A program made the position numbers and the translations under genes. The notes beneath the pieces were generated by a model, which saw only the letters and a list, made by a program, of their open reading frames with translations, was not told the origin of the DNA and did not search any database. From a virus, in IMG/VR virus record IMGVR_UViG_3300032304_002285, positions 1-64,000 of that record: 64,000 bases of DNA; one strand, 5' to 3'. Shown in pieces: positions 46,887 through 54,799 of the stretch; positions within the stretch are counted from its first letter, which is position 1; each line of letters opens with the position of its first letter.

Positions 46887-47081
46887 ATGGAAAATCGGGA
46901 ATTGATTGAGAAGTTGTTGAAGATGATCCAGGGGACGAAGCAGGATGGTGAGGTTACGGTTGGGGATTTTTGGGGGAGTGTGGTGAAGATTGGGGTTTAT
47001 TGGAATTTTGTGATTGTGAACAAGAAGACTGATGAGAAGTCTCATTGGCGAGAGAGTCTGGCGGTTGATCGGGGTTTTTGA
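46887..47081 (+). CDS. Hypothetical small protein
   Basis: 64 aa, helical start then TVGDFWGSVVKIGVYWNF. Follows the ATPase by 20 nt. Not recognised. Confidence 0.6.
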   Translation: MENRELIEKLLKMIQGTKQDGEVTVGDFWGSVVKIGVYWNFVIVNKKTDEKSHWRESLAVDRGF

Positions 47082-47118
47082 TCTGGGTCAATGCCCCAGA
47101 TGAGAGTAGGGGGTTCAC

Positions 47119-47325
47119 ATGACACTTGATGAGAGATTCCAGGCATTGAGGAAGACAAGTAAGAGGTGGAAGAAGGAAAGGCGGGAGTTGGAGAAGAAGC
47201 TGGGGATAGTGAAGGATGAGCGGGACAGTCTGAAGAAAGAAGTTGCTCACCTTGAAGAGAGAGTTTCTGAGGAGTATTGGCGAGGGATGGATATTGGCAG
47301 GGGTATTGACAGTGACGATTGGTAA
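47119..47325 (+). CDS. Small coiled-coil protein
   Basis: 68 aa; one long charged helix (KKERRELEKKLGIVKDER) ending GMDIGRGIDSDDW. Confidence 0.65.
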   Translation: MTLDERFQALRKTSKRWKKERRELEKKLGIVKDERDSLKKEVAHLEERVSEEYWRGMDIGRGIDSDDW

Positions 47326-47343
47326 ATAAAGGAAAAGGGCAAA

Positions 47344-47652
47344 ATGGAAGCAAAGCATTCAAAAGGACCTTGGGGAGCATCGGCTACCCCAGTGATTGAC
47401 AGAGAGAACATTCGGAATATTACAGATGAAGATGGGAACTTGGTTGCCCAAATTCGTTGTCGGGGAATGGGAAAAGACCAAGAGGCTTTGGCGAATGCTC
47501 GGTTGATTGTTGCTGCTCCTGATATGCTGGAAGCATTGGACAAAGCGTTTACTTTGCTTTCGGAGCATCCAGAATCGAAACAGGGGAACAGCAAGATTCA
47601 CTATGTAATGCACCTTGTTGAGTCTATCAGGGATAAAGCCATCAAGGAATAA
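47344..47652 (+). CDS. Common phage protein (KGPW ... ANARLI family)
   Basis: 102 aa. HSKGPWGASATPVIDREN, ITDEDGNLVAQI, EALANARLIVAAPDMLEAL: a widespread phage accessory family of unknown function. N-terminal Trp and C-terminal A-P-x-L-L motifs are intact. Confidence 0.8.
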   Translation: MEAKHSKGPWGASATPVIDRENIRNITDEDGNLVAQIRCRGMGKDQEALANARLIVAAPDMLEALDKAFTLLSEHPESKQGNSKIHYVMHLVESIRDKAIKE

Positions 47653-47679
47653 GAAATTAAGGGCAGATTGAGGTATTAA

Positions 47680-47714
47680 GGCTGGTGGGGATAATCCTAC
47701 CAGTCTTTTTTTTA
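47680..47714 (+). terminator. Rho-independent terminator
   Basis: GGCTGGTGGG pairs with CCTACCAGTC (10 bp with wobbles), then eight T. Confidence 0.85.
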
Positions 47715-47767
47715 TTTCTCAGGCTATAGTATTAAATAAGGTAGTAAAAGCTTGGAGGAGAGGATTT

Positions 47768-48160
47768 ATGAGGAATGATGGTCCCAGTCGGTATTTAATT
47801 TATGAGATGTTGAATCGTCATGTAGATATTCAGATTCACAATGGGAAGCGATATTCAGGCTTTGTTAGTAGGGTTTATAGGAATGTTTTAGACAATCAGG
47901 TTGAGTTAACGATAGGCGGGAAGGTTCGGTGTTTTGAGGAACCCAATTTGATTGTACAGGATGGTGAGGAATTGGTTTTCATTTATGGACACATTACTCT
48001 CTCAGATGAATCAGATGATGCTTTATTTGCTGAGGCAAGGATGTCCAGTCATTCAGGGGAGAGCATGGATGATATCATCAAGAGAACCAATCAGGCTCTA
48101 AAGAAAGAGTCTAGATTTAAGCTTGGAGAAAAATTGGAGACAAAGAAGGAACTTACGTAA
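47768..48160 (+). CDS. Hypothetical protein with LSm-like N-terminal half
   Basis: 130 aa. MLNRHVDIQIHNGKRYSG ... FVSRVYRN ... VELTIGG ... EELVFIYGHI follows the strand order and G/N positions of Sm/LSm (Hfq-like) domains over residues 10-75. The tail is helical and charged. The LSm call is a weak pattern match only. Confidence 0.55.
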   Translation: MRNDGPSRYLIYEMLNRHVDIQIHNGKRYSGFVSRVYRNVLDNQVELTIGGKVRCFEEPNLIVQDGEELVFIYGHITLSDESDDALFAEARMSSHSGESMDDIIKRTNQALKKESRFKLGEKLETKKELT

Positions 48161-48189
48161 GTAGTTGGTTTCTAATACATTAGGCTGTC

Positions 48190-48224
48190 TAAACCCGACA
48201 CATTAGGAGTCGGGTTTTCCTTTT
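48190..48224 (+). terminator. Rho-independent terminator
   Basis: AACCCGAC (48192-48199) pairs with GTCGGGTT (48209-48216), followed by TTCCTTTTC. Confidence 0.75.
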
Positions 48225-48258
48225 CTCTGGAGAAAGATCAAAAGATTTTTTAGAGAGC

Positions 48259-48290
48259 TTTGGATTTTAGGAGAGTGAAGGTAATACATA
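48259..48290 (+). promoter_or_regulatory. Phage promoter motif
   Basis: TTTGGATTTT, 11-nt spacer, GGTAATACATA, then GATGTAAGAG. Confidence 0.75.
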
Positions 48291-48338
48291 GATGTAAGAG
48301 AGAGAGAGAGTCAACTGAGCGAAAAGGAGAATGTGACC

Positions 48339-48737
48339 ATGGCGAAGCAACTCGAAGGTTTGGGCGTGATTGAGTTGAAGGCTCTGGCGGCGATGGTTGG
48401 GGATGCGGTTGCCAAGGAAGCCAGCAGCAAGATTCCGGTTGGTCCTCACGTGGTTGATTTCATGGTTCAGATCAAGGGGTTGCTGGTGAAGGGTGCTGAC
48501 TATGAGGGTGAGATTGTGGCGAAGGCTGATCCTTGGCTGTTGCTGGCGGTTGCTCTGAGCCACCTCAACGGGAAGACGGTGGACTCGATTGTGAAGGAAG
48601 CTCTGAGTGCTGATCCCGCTTTGGCTGACAGTCTGAAGGTTCAGGCTCAGAAGGCTCTGGAAGCGGTGAAGGGTCCGACGAAGACGAATTGCAACGGGAA
48701 GGTGACGTGCAAGTTGAGTGCGGCGAAGGTGGTTTAA
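48339..48737 (+). CDS. Hypothetical protein, likely strongly expressed
   Basis: 132 aa from ATG 48339 (GTG 48333 also possible) after AAAGGAG. GC-rich, biased codons (CTG, GCG, AAG) unlike the arrays, with its own promoter and terminator, suggest high expression. PVGPHVVDFMVQIKG and DPWLLLAVALSHLNG recall a recurrent phage protein of unknown function. The last 15 residues contain two Cys. Confidence 0.7.
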   Translation: MAKQLEGLGVIELKALAAMVGDAVAKEASSKIPVGPHVVDFMVQIKGLLVKGADYEGEIVAKADPWLLLAVALSHLNGKTVDSIVKEALSADPALADSLKVQAQKALEAVKGPTKTNCNGKVTCKLSAAKVV

Positions 48738-48746
48738 GGGGGTCCT

Positions 48747-48776
48747 GGGGGAGGGGTGAAAGCCTCTCCCTTTTTG
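48747..48776 (+). terminator. Rho-independent terminator
   Basis: GGGGGAGG pairs with CCTCTCCC across GGTGAAAG, then TTTTT. Confidence 0.8.
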
Positions 48777-48794
48777 ATTCAAGAGGAGATTGAG

Positions 48795-48998
48795 ATGAAG
48801 AGACGTGATGCTGAGCAGTTGGCCTTGCTTGCGGCGAAGGGTGGCGGGGAAACCTTGTATGTGGTTTCCTTTGACATGGGTGCTGGGAAGGAGTACGGGA
48901 TATCGACTAAGGTAGGGATTGAGGCTGAGGAGTTTGTGAAGTGTGCGGGGAAGGTTGAGGCTGAGGTTCCGGCTTCAGGGGACATTGTTTGGTTTTAA
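48795..48998 (+). CDS. Hypothetical small protein
   Basis: 67 aa from ATG 48795, after AGAGGAGAT. An in-frame GTG at 48756 lies in the terminator and is rejected. Not recognised. Confidence 0.65.
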   Translation: MKRRDAEQLALLAAKGGGETLYVVSFDMGAGKEYGISTKVGIEAEEFVKCAGKVEAEVPASGDIVWF

Positions 48999-49015
48999 GA
49001 TGGAGGGAAGTGGAG

Positions 49016-49159
49016 ATGGAGGCGATTCATGTTTTGAAGGCTATGCTGCTGTGTCTTGGGATTACCATGATGATCATTGATGGGATTCGGTTGTATTCGG
49101 AACAGAAGATCATGCCATGTATTCATGGGTTGATTTGGGGTTTGTTTTATCTTCTTTAA
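49016..49159 (+). CDS. Small membrane protein
   Basis: 47 aa, with hydrophobic stretch LKAMLLCLGITMMII at 7-21 and a second HGLIWGLFYLL at the end. Its leader AAGATGGAGGGAAGTGGAG is repeated exactly before the next gene. Confidence 0.6.
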   Translation: MEAIHVLKAMLLCLGITMMIIDGIRLYSEQKIMPCIHGLIWGLFYLL

Positions 49160-49176
49160 GATGGAGGGAAGTGGAG

Positions 49177-49365
49177 ATGAGCAGGGATCAAGCTTTTGCT
49201 GAGTTTTGCCGGAAAGCTACTGACAAGCAGTTATTGAACATTATCCAGAAGGAACATGTGTTGGGGCATCATATTGATCGGGATCTTGCTGAGGCTGAGG
49301 CAGATAAGCGGGGGTTCAGCGGGGTTGATATCAAGAAGGCTCGGAAGCAAGGGAGTGGAAAATAA
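49177..49365 (+). CDS. Hypothetical small protein
   Basis: 62 aa; ATG 49177 has the same leader as 49016. Helical, FAEFCRKATDKQLLNII then a basic tail. Not recognised. Confidence 0.65.
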   Translation: MSRDQAFAEFCRKATDKQLLNIIQKEHVLGHHIDRDLAEAEADKRGFSGVDIKKARKQGSGK

Positions 49366-49387
49366 GGAGGATTAAGGGGAAATGATT

Positions 49388-49606
49388 ATGGCTGATTATT
49401 ATCCAAAGTATTATGTGAAGGACACTCCTTGTTATCCTTGTCGTTGGAAGGTTACGGATCAGTGGGATTCGAGTAATGCGACTCACTTGTATCATCGGAC
49501 TGAGTTAGAGGCTCAGATTGAAGCTGACAGGAAGAATGCTGAGGTTGAGAAGGAGAAGGAACTCCTAGCCAAGGAAAATCTAAAGAACCAGAAAAGTATT
49601 TTATAA
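49388..49606 (+). CDS. Hypothetical small protein
   Basis: 72 aa from ATG 49388 (49382 possible). DTPCYPCRWKVTDQWD then a charged helix. Not recognised. Confidence 0.6.
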   Translation: MADYYPKYYVKDTPCYPCRWKVTDQWDSSNATHLYHRTELEAQIEADRKNAEVEKEKELLAKENLKNQKSIL

Positions 49607-49610
49607 GATC

Positions 49611-49642
49611 TTTGGATTTTCCTCTCCTCCTGGTAATAGATA
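49611..49642 (+). promoter_or_regulatory. Phage promoter motif
   Basis: TTTGGATTTT, 11-nt spacer, GGTAATAGATA, then GATGTAAG. Confidence 0.75.
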
Positions 49643-49673
49643 GATGTAAGATGAATCAACCAAGGAGTGAGAG

Positions 49674-49895
49674 ATGAGTGATCTTCTTAAAAAGATTTTG
49701 GCTGAAACCCCCTGGATTGCCAGTGAGGGGGAGATGGTTCAGAAGGCGATGGATGGGTTGAAGGAGTTGTCCGAGAGTCAAGAGCGGAAAGAAGATGACA
49801 TTGATTTCGCTGAGATTCTGGTGAAGGATATGGAGGCTGCACTGGAGCAAGCCCGGAAATATCGGGACATTGTTGCTGGTAAGCTGGTCAAATGA
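49674..49895 (+). CDS. Hypothetical helical protein
   Basis: 73 aa, entirely helical and acidic (AMDGLKELSESQERKEDD). AAGGAG upstream. Confidence 0.65.
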   Translation: MSDLLKKILAETPWIASEGEMVQKAMDGLKELSESQERKEDDIDFAEILVKDMEAALEQARKYRDIVAGKLVK

Positions 49896-49928
49896 TGTTG
49901 GGGATTTAATTGTCAGGAGGGGTGAGAG

Positions 49929-50126
49929 ATGAAGGTTCAAAAGAGTCTGCAAGAGAAGCTGGCTGCGGCGAAGGCTCGGGTTGAGAAGTTGGAGAAGGAG
50001 TATGGTGAGTCGTTTGCCGGGAGTCATGAGGCGGCGATGCTTCGGGATAGCCTGAAGCAAGCCAAGTGTGATGTTGGGTCCTGGGAGTGGGAGATTGAGG
50101 AACAGGAACTTCTGAAGCAGGGTTGA
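49929..50126 (+). CDS. Small coiled-coil protein
   Basis: 65 aa, KSLQEKLAAAKARVEKLEKE heptads, AGGAGG upstream. Confidence 0.65.
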   Translation: MKVQKSLQEKLAAAKARVEKLEKEYGESFAGSHEAAMLRDSLKQAKCDVGSWEWEIEEQELLKQG

Positions 50127-50168
50127 GCAGGAGAGAGTGAGTCAACTGAGAGTAAGGAGATTGAGATC

Positions 50169-50423
50169 ATGGCGAATTTCCAAGAGGCTTATGAGAAAGC
50201 CAAGATGCTGTTGGCTGAGGGGAAGCCGGTGTTTGCCGTGGCGTATGATCCTTGGAATCGTGAGGAGAGGAAGAAGCCGTTGGTGGAACGGTTTCGGTAT
50301 CAGATTAAGACCTTGGCGAAGGGGTGCAATGGTCCGGTGAAGTTTCGTGAGATGGGGAACAACATTGGTCCTCTTTGGCGATTGGTTGACGTTTTCGTTG
50401 ATGCAGAGGGGAATGAGCTTTGA
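50169..50423 (+). CDS. Hypothetical protein
   Basis: 84 aa. YEKAKMLLAEGKPVFAVAY then LWRLVDVFVDAEGNEL. Not recognised. Confidence 0.65.
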   Translation: MANFQEAYEKAKMLLAEGKPVFAVAYDPWNREERKKPLVERFRYQIKTLAKGCNGPVKFREMGNNIGPLWRLVDVFVDAEGNEL

Positions 50424-50458
50424 TTCTCTAGGGGAGTCAAAAAACATTTTGTAAAAGC

Positions 50459-50490
50459 TTTGGATTTTGGAGGGTTCCAGGTAATAGATA
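50459..50490 (+). promoter_or_regulatory. Phage promoter motif
   Basis: TTTGGATTTT, 11-nt spacer, GGTAATAGATA, then GATGTAGG. Confidence 0.75.
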
Positions 50491-50528
50491 GATGTAGGTG
50501 AGAGAGTGAACCAATCAAGGAGTAAGCG

Positions 50529-50765
50529 ATGAAGGTCAAGAAGAGTCTCCCCGCCCCGATGGTCCAGGCCATTCAGGATTACATTAGCTGGGGCAACGTC
50601 AAGGATGCCAAGGGTGCCTTTGAGCGGGAGAAGCTTCTTGCCAGTATGAAGGGCATGGGGATGAGCTTCGGGGCTATGGAGTTGGTGAAGTGTTCCTCCA
50701 ATGCCAAGAATGCGATTGCTTCCCTGATGGCTTTCCCCCGGAACAACGTCATTGTTCCTGATTGA
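50529..50765 (+). CDS. Hypothetical small protein
   Basis: 78 aa, helical, GC-rich codons. KKSLPAPMVQAIQDY. Not recognised. Confidence 0.65.
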   Translation: MKVKKSLPAPMVQAIQDYISWGNVKDAKGAFEREKLLASMKGMGMSFGAMELVKCSSNAKNAIASLMAFPRNNVIVPD

Positions 50766-50793
50766 GTTGAACTGATCAAGAGGAGATTGACTG

Positions 50794-51009
50794 ATGGAAC
50801 CCAAGGCTTACCGGTTTGATGAGATGAAAGACAGTGAGCATTTCCGGTTTCCGAGTCTGGCATGTAAGCCTGGGGAATTCATGAAAGTGTGGCAGGGGGA
50901 GGCTGAGCAGGTTTTCCGGGATGAGAAGGGATTTGTGAGCAAGCTGAAGGTGGGAGTGAAGGTGGCTGATGATGAGATGGTGATTCCCTTGGATTTCTGG
51001 GGAAAATGA
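50794..51009 (+). CDS. Hypothetical small protein
   Basis: 71 aa, beta-rich second half (VSKLKVGVKVADDEMVIPL). AGAGGAGA upstream. Confidence 0.65.
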   Translation: MEPKAYRFDEMKDSEHFRFPSLACKPGEFMKVWQGEAEQVFRDEKGFVSKLKVGVKVADDEMVIPLDFWGK

Positions 51010-51027
51010 AAAGAATTAACTGAGAGC

Positions 51028-51059
51028 TTTGGATTTTCCAGGCTTTCGGGTAATAGATA
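51028..51059 (+). promoter_or_regulatory. Phage promoter motif
   Basis: TTTGGATTTT, 11-nt spacer, GGTAATAGATA. Confidence 0.75.
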
Positions 51060-51102
51060 GATGTAGGAATTGAGTCAACTGAGAACAAAGGAGACTGGCA
51101 AA

Positions 51103-52170
51103 ATGGAAGAAGTTAAATTCGGTGTGAATCTGTGGTGGATGGTCCCCGGCTTCAATGCTCCTGCTGAGAAGGTGCAGGCGTTGCTGGAGAAGTACGGGTT
51201 TGACAAGGAAGACATCAAGGAACCCAGTGATCGGGTTGAAGTGAGCCGTGCGGTTCGGAGCTTTCAGAATCGTCGGACCAAGGATGAGCGGCGTTTGGCT
51301 GAGATTGCCAAGACCCATGTGGATAAAGTCGTTTACGGGATTCTTGATCGTGAGCAAGGGGAGGATGAGGTCAACTTTACGCAATCAACGACGATTGTGT
51401 ATGACAAGAACCATAATACGGTTCAGGTGAGTGGTTCACTGGCGAATGAGGTTTCGGCTCGTCTGGAGTTGATGAAGGATCAGATCAATGATGCTGATAT
51501 CCGTTACTTCCTCCGGAAAGTGGTGAAGATGTGCCATGGGGTGAGTAAGCGTCCCACGGGTGGGATTTACTTTGTCCCGGCTATGTTCGTCGGGATCATT
51601 GATCAGGCTCAGGGTTTCCTGGCTGAGCTTGGTGTTGGTGCCAAGCTGTATGTGGAACGGGTGATGGATGGGAAACAGGAACGTGAGATTGTGAAGGAAG
51701 CGGTTGAGGATGATCTGGATAAGCAATTGGAAGCGGTGATGAGTGGTGTTGATCGGATTGAGCGGCGGATTGGTGCTCTTCATAACTCCACTGCCAAGGT
51801 TGAAGAGCTTCGGGGGCTGATGCTGGTTTATCAGGATCTTCTCGGCAAAGAGGCGAAGTATGAGGAGATGACTGAGAAGCTTGACAAGGCTGTTCAAGTG
51901 ATCAGTGCCAAGATGGTTTCGCTTCAGGGGACTGCGATGATTCAGGGGACTGTGACTGAGGATTTCGGGACTGCTGTGGTTGAGGTTCTGAAGGGTTTTG
52001 TGGGTTCCCTGAGTATGCCTGAGATTGTGGATCAAGTGAAGGCTTTGGGGTTCACTGGTGAGGTTCCGGCGAATCTTGGTGGTTACTTCAACTATCGGGT
52101 TTCGACGGGGAGCTTGGTTCGGGTGAGCCGTGGGCAGTATGCTCTTCCGGTTGCTGCTCAACAAGTCTAA
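51103..52170 (+). CDS. DUF6744-like protein, likely partner of the AAA+/VWA pair
   Basis: 355 aa; ATG 51103 is placed by AAAGGAG. N-terminal MVPGFNAPAEKVQALLEKYG, middle RRPTGGIYF-like segment SKRPTGGIYFVPAMFVGI, a coiled-coil at about 215-280, and a C-terminal small domain (GGYFNYRVSTGSLVRVSRG) like a winged helix. The family recurs in phages beside CobS/CobT-like genes, as here. It has its own promoter and terminator and GC-rich codons. Function unknown; the family name is from memory. Confidence 0.7.
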   Translation: MEEVKFGVNLWWMVPGFNAPAEKVQALLEKYGFDKEDIKEPSDRVEVSRAVRSFQNRRTKDERRLAEIAKTHVDKVVYGILDREQGEDEVNFTQSTTIVYDKNHNTVQVSGSLANEVSARLELMKDQINDADIRYFLRKVVKMCHGVSKRPTGGIYFVPAMFVGIIDQAQGFLAELGVGAKLYVERVMDGKQEREIVKEAVEDDLDKQLEAVMSGVDRIERRIGALHNSTAKVEELRGLMLVYQDLLGKEAKYEEMTEKLDKAVQVISAKMVSLQGTAMIQGTVTEDFGTAVVEVLKGFVGSLSMPEIVDQVKALGFTGEVPANLGGYFNYRVSTGSLVRVSRGQYALPVAAQQV

Positions 52171-52185
52171 GGGTTGATGGGGGGT

Positions 52186-52218
52186 GAGGGGGTTGGGTAA
52201 AACCAACTCCCTCTTTTA
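52186..52218 (+). terminator. Rho-independent terminator
   Basis: GAGGGGGTTGG pairs with CCAACTCCCTC (11 bp), followed by TTTT. Confidence 0.85.
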
Positions 52219-52238
52219 ATTAGAAAGGGATTGGGAAA

Positions 52239-52454
52239 ATGCAGTATCGAATTAAGCAGAATCCGAAGCATGGGTTGTTTGAGTATATGGGTAGTGCATC
52301 TGATTGGAGTAACGCCATCATAAAGCGTGTTGTGGTTGTGTTACGTGATCCTGATGGTGATTTGGTGTGTATGGATAAGGAATTGTTTAAGGATAAGTTT
52401 GAGGGAGTGGAAGTCATGGCTGATTTGCCTCCTGGTTTTGTGAATCACAATTAA
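52239..52454 (+). CDS. Hypothetical small protein
   Basis: 71 aa. RIKQNPKHGLFEYMG, VVVVLRDPDGDLVCMD. Not recognised. Confidence 0.65.
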   Translation: MQYRIKQNPKHGLFEYMGSASDWSNAIIKRVVVVLRDPDGDLVCMDKELFKDKFEGVEVMADLPPGFVNHN

Positions 52455-52469
52455 GGAGGGATAGGGTTT

Positions 52470-52640
52470 ATGGTTAAGATTGAGGTGATCACAAGGAAGA
52501 CTGTTGAGGAGGCTCAGAAGGCTTCACATGAATTCATGAAAGAGAATTGGAATAAATTCATTTGGATGGATTATCCTCAGGCGTGTATGGACGATAAAGG
52601 GGATATGGCTCATCGGGTTACGGTTTACCTGAAGGACTAA
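52470..52640 (+). CDS. Hypothetical small protein
   Basis: 56 aa with AAGGAGGG upstream (MVKIEVITRKTVEEAQKA ... VTVYLKD). Beta-alpha-beta pattern. Not recognised. Confidence 0.65.
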   Translation: MVKIEVITRKTVEEAQKASHEFMKENWNKFIWMDYPQACMDDKGDMAHRVTVYLKD

Positions 52641-52660
52641 GAGAGACAAGTCATGGGGGA

Positions 52661-52709
52661 AATCTGGCTAAGGGAAATACCTAAAAAGTATTCCTTAGCC
52701 AGATTTTTT
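52661..52709 (+). terminator. Rho-independent terminator
   Basis: AATCTGGCTAAGG pairs with CCTTAGCCAGATT (13 bp perfect), followed by TTTT. Confidence 0.9.
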
Positions 52710-52714
52710 GTTTT

Positions 52715-52723
52715 CCGGGGGTA
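52715..52723 (+). promoter_or_regulatory. TATAAT box before ligA
   Basis: GGGGGTATAATTAA just downstream of the terminator and 75 nt before ligA. The -35 is not clear. Confidence 0.45.
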
Positions 52724-52796
52724 TAATTAAATGGATTTCTGTTTGTGTTGGGTGATATAGAAGAAGCGGGTATATAAAAAGAGAGGCAATAAGATC

Positions 52797-54692
52797 ATGG
52801 AACGTATTCAAGAGTTGGTTGAACAGATTACCTATCACACCGAAAAGTATTCTCAGGGAATCCCAGAGATTTCCGATGCTGAGTTTGATGTCCTAATTGA
52901 AGAGCTTAAAAATCTAGATCCTGAAAATGATGCTTTGAAATTACTTGGGAAGAATTTGGGATATGGGAAGAAGGTGAAGCATCCTCAGATGATGGGGAGT
53001 TTGAACAAGGCGAAGACTTGGGAAGAGCTATTGGAATGGGCTAAGGCGTGTGGACATAGGGGTGGAAGCTTTGTCTTGATGCCCAAGATTGATGGTTGTG
53101 CCATTCGTCTTGAGTATAAGGAAGGCGAATTGGTTCTTGCTGCTACTCGTGGGGATGGGAGTGAGGGACAGGATGTTACTGACAATGCAAAGATGATTAA
53201 TGGGATTCCTTGGATCATTAGTAATTTTACTGGTGAGATTCGTGGTGAAGTGTACATGAGGAAATCTGTGTGGGAGAAGATGGGCAGTGGTTCTAATCCC
53301 CGGAATTGTGCTGTTGGGTCTTTGTTGCAGAAGGACCCGAAGATTACTGGTGAGCGCAATCTAGACTTTTTGGTTTATGATATTAGACCTGAAGAGCAGA
53401 ATTTGTTTACGACTGAGTTTGGGAAATTGAATTTCTTTTCCAACATTGATTTGGATGTAGTTTCTCGGTATATCATTCCTGCTATGGATCAGGATTTCCA
53501 TGCAACCTTGATGGATTGGGAAAACAATTTGCGTCAGAAGTTGGATTATGAGATTGATGGGATGGTATTGGCGATTGATGATTTGGATGCACAAGAGTCC
53601 ATGGGTTGGGTTGGTAAATGTCCGAAGGGTAAGATTGCCTACAAGTTTAAGCCAGAGCAGAAGATTGCTGAGTTAATGTGTATTGATTGGCAGGTTGGTC
53701 GGACTGGTCGGGTTACTCCTGTTGCTGTAGTGAGTGCAACTCGTCTTGCTGGTACTACGGTAACGAGTGTGAGTTTACACAATGCTGCTGTTGTAGAGGA
53801 TTTGGATTTACGGATTGGTGATCGTCTTTTGATTGAGAAGGCTGGGGATATTATTCCTCAGTTGTCTCGTGTAGTTGAGAAGGCGAATCCTCCTGGTGAG
53901 AGTTTGCTGATTGAAATTTGTCCGGTTTGTGGTTACGAATTGAATTGGGATGGGAATGGTGTGAGTTTGTGGTGTAGCAATAGTAATTGTCCTGCCAAGT
54001 TGGAGAGGACGGTATTGCATTACCTGAGTACGATTGGGGTGATGGGTGTTGGTCCTGGGATTATTTCCAAGTTGTGTAAATCGAAGATGGTTCAATCAAT
54101 TACTGATTTGTATTTCTTGGAGCAGCAAGAATTGGTTGAGTTGTTGGGTGGGGAACGGAATGGTGAGAAAATTTACTTGGCGATTATGGAGAAGAATGAA
54201 ATTAATCTAGCTGTGTTTTTGGATGCATTGGGTATTGATGGCTTGGGAACAACTACATCCAAGGATATTGCCAAGAAGTTTAAGACTCTGGATGCTGTAA
54301 GGAAGGCTTCTACGTTGGAGTTTTTGGGGATTAATGGGATTGGTTCATTGAGTGCTCGAAAGATTTTTGATGGTTTGGTTGCTCAGAGTTTGATTATTGA
54401 TGGTTTGTTGAAGTGTATCGAGGTTAAGGATGTTGAGGAGATTGATGGTCCATTGAAGGGTAAGAGTTTTTGCATTACAGGGTCTTTGAGTAAGCAACGT
54501 AGTTTGGTAGAGTCTGACATTGCTGATGCTGGTGGGGAATGTAAATCGAGTGTTGGAAAGGGATTGTCTTACCTCGTGACGAATGACAAAACAGGTGGAT
54601 CAGCCAAGAACGTTAAGGCACAGAAATTGGGTACGGCTGTAATTGATGAAACGGATCTGTATGCAATGATTAATGGATTCAAGAAGGCATAA
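52797..54692 (+). CDS. ligA: NAD+-dependent DNA ligase LigA
   Basis: 631 aa, slightly shorter than the usual 650-690. Domain order: Ia-like helical start, adenylation domain with K97-I-D-G (LMPKIDGCAIRLEY) as the AMP-accepting lysine, REVYMR-equivalent GEIRGEVYM, OB-fold (VGRTGRVTPVA), four-Cys zinc finger (CPVCGYEL ... CSNSNC, about 374-397), helix-hairpin-helix repeats (LGIDGLGTTTSKDIA, GINGIGSLSARKIF), and C-terminal BRCT (KGKSFCITGSLS). Seals nicks in DNA using NAD+; probably serves phage replication or repair. Confidence 0.97.
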   Translation: MERIQELVEQITYHTEKYSQGIPEISDAEFDVLIEELKNLDPENDALKLLGKNLGYGKKVKHPQMMGSLNKAKTWEELLEWAKACGHRGGSFVLMPKIDGCAIRLEYKEGELVLAATRGDGSEGQDVTDNAKMINGIPWIISNFTGEIRGEVYMRKSVWEKMGSGSNPRNCAVGSLLQKDPKITGERNLDFLVYDIRPEEQNLFTTEFGKLNFFSNIDLDVVSRYIIPAMDQDFHATLMDWENNLRQKLDYEIDGMVLAIDDLDAQESMGWVGKCPKGKIAYKFKPEQKIAELMCIDWQVGRTGRVTPVAVVSATRLAGTTVTSVSLHNAAVVEDLDLRIGDRLLIEKAGDIIPQLSRVVEKANPPGESLLIEICPVCGYELNWDGNGVSLWCSNSNCPAKLERTVLHYLSTIGVMGVGPGIISKLCKSKMVQSITDLYFLEQQELVELLGGERNGEKIYLAIMEKNEINLAVFLDALGIDGLGTTTSKDIAKKFKTLDAVRKASTLEFLGINGIGSLSARKIFDGLVAQSLIIDGLLKCIEVKDVEEIDGPLKGKSFCITGSLSKQRSLVESDIADAGGECKSSVGKGLSYLVTNDKTGGSAKNVKAQKLGTAVIDETDLYAMINGFKKA

Positions 54693-54695
54693 GAG

Positions 54696-54787
54696 GTTAA
54701 GCTGCAAGTTTTGGAAAGTTGATCTTAATTTGATTGATTTTCCTACCTATGTGGATAAACCAAAAAACCGTTAGGTTTTAGGAAGGG
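54696..54787 (+). repeat. Conserved leader element, copy 3
   Basis: Third copy of the element at 42897 and 43595, closest to copy 2 (GTTAAGCTGCAAGTTTT ... TTAGGTTTTAGGAAGGG). The terminal hairpin is disrupted (AAACCAAAAAACC), so the conserved core may be the upstream part. Confidence 0.8.
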
Positions 54788-54799
54788 ATTGGGGGTGAG

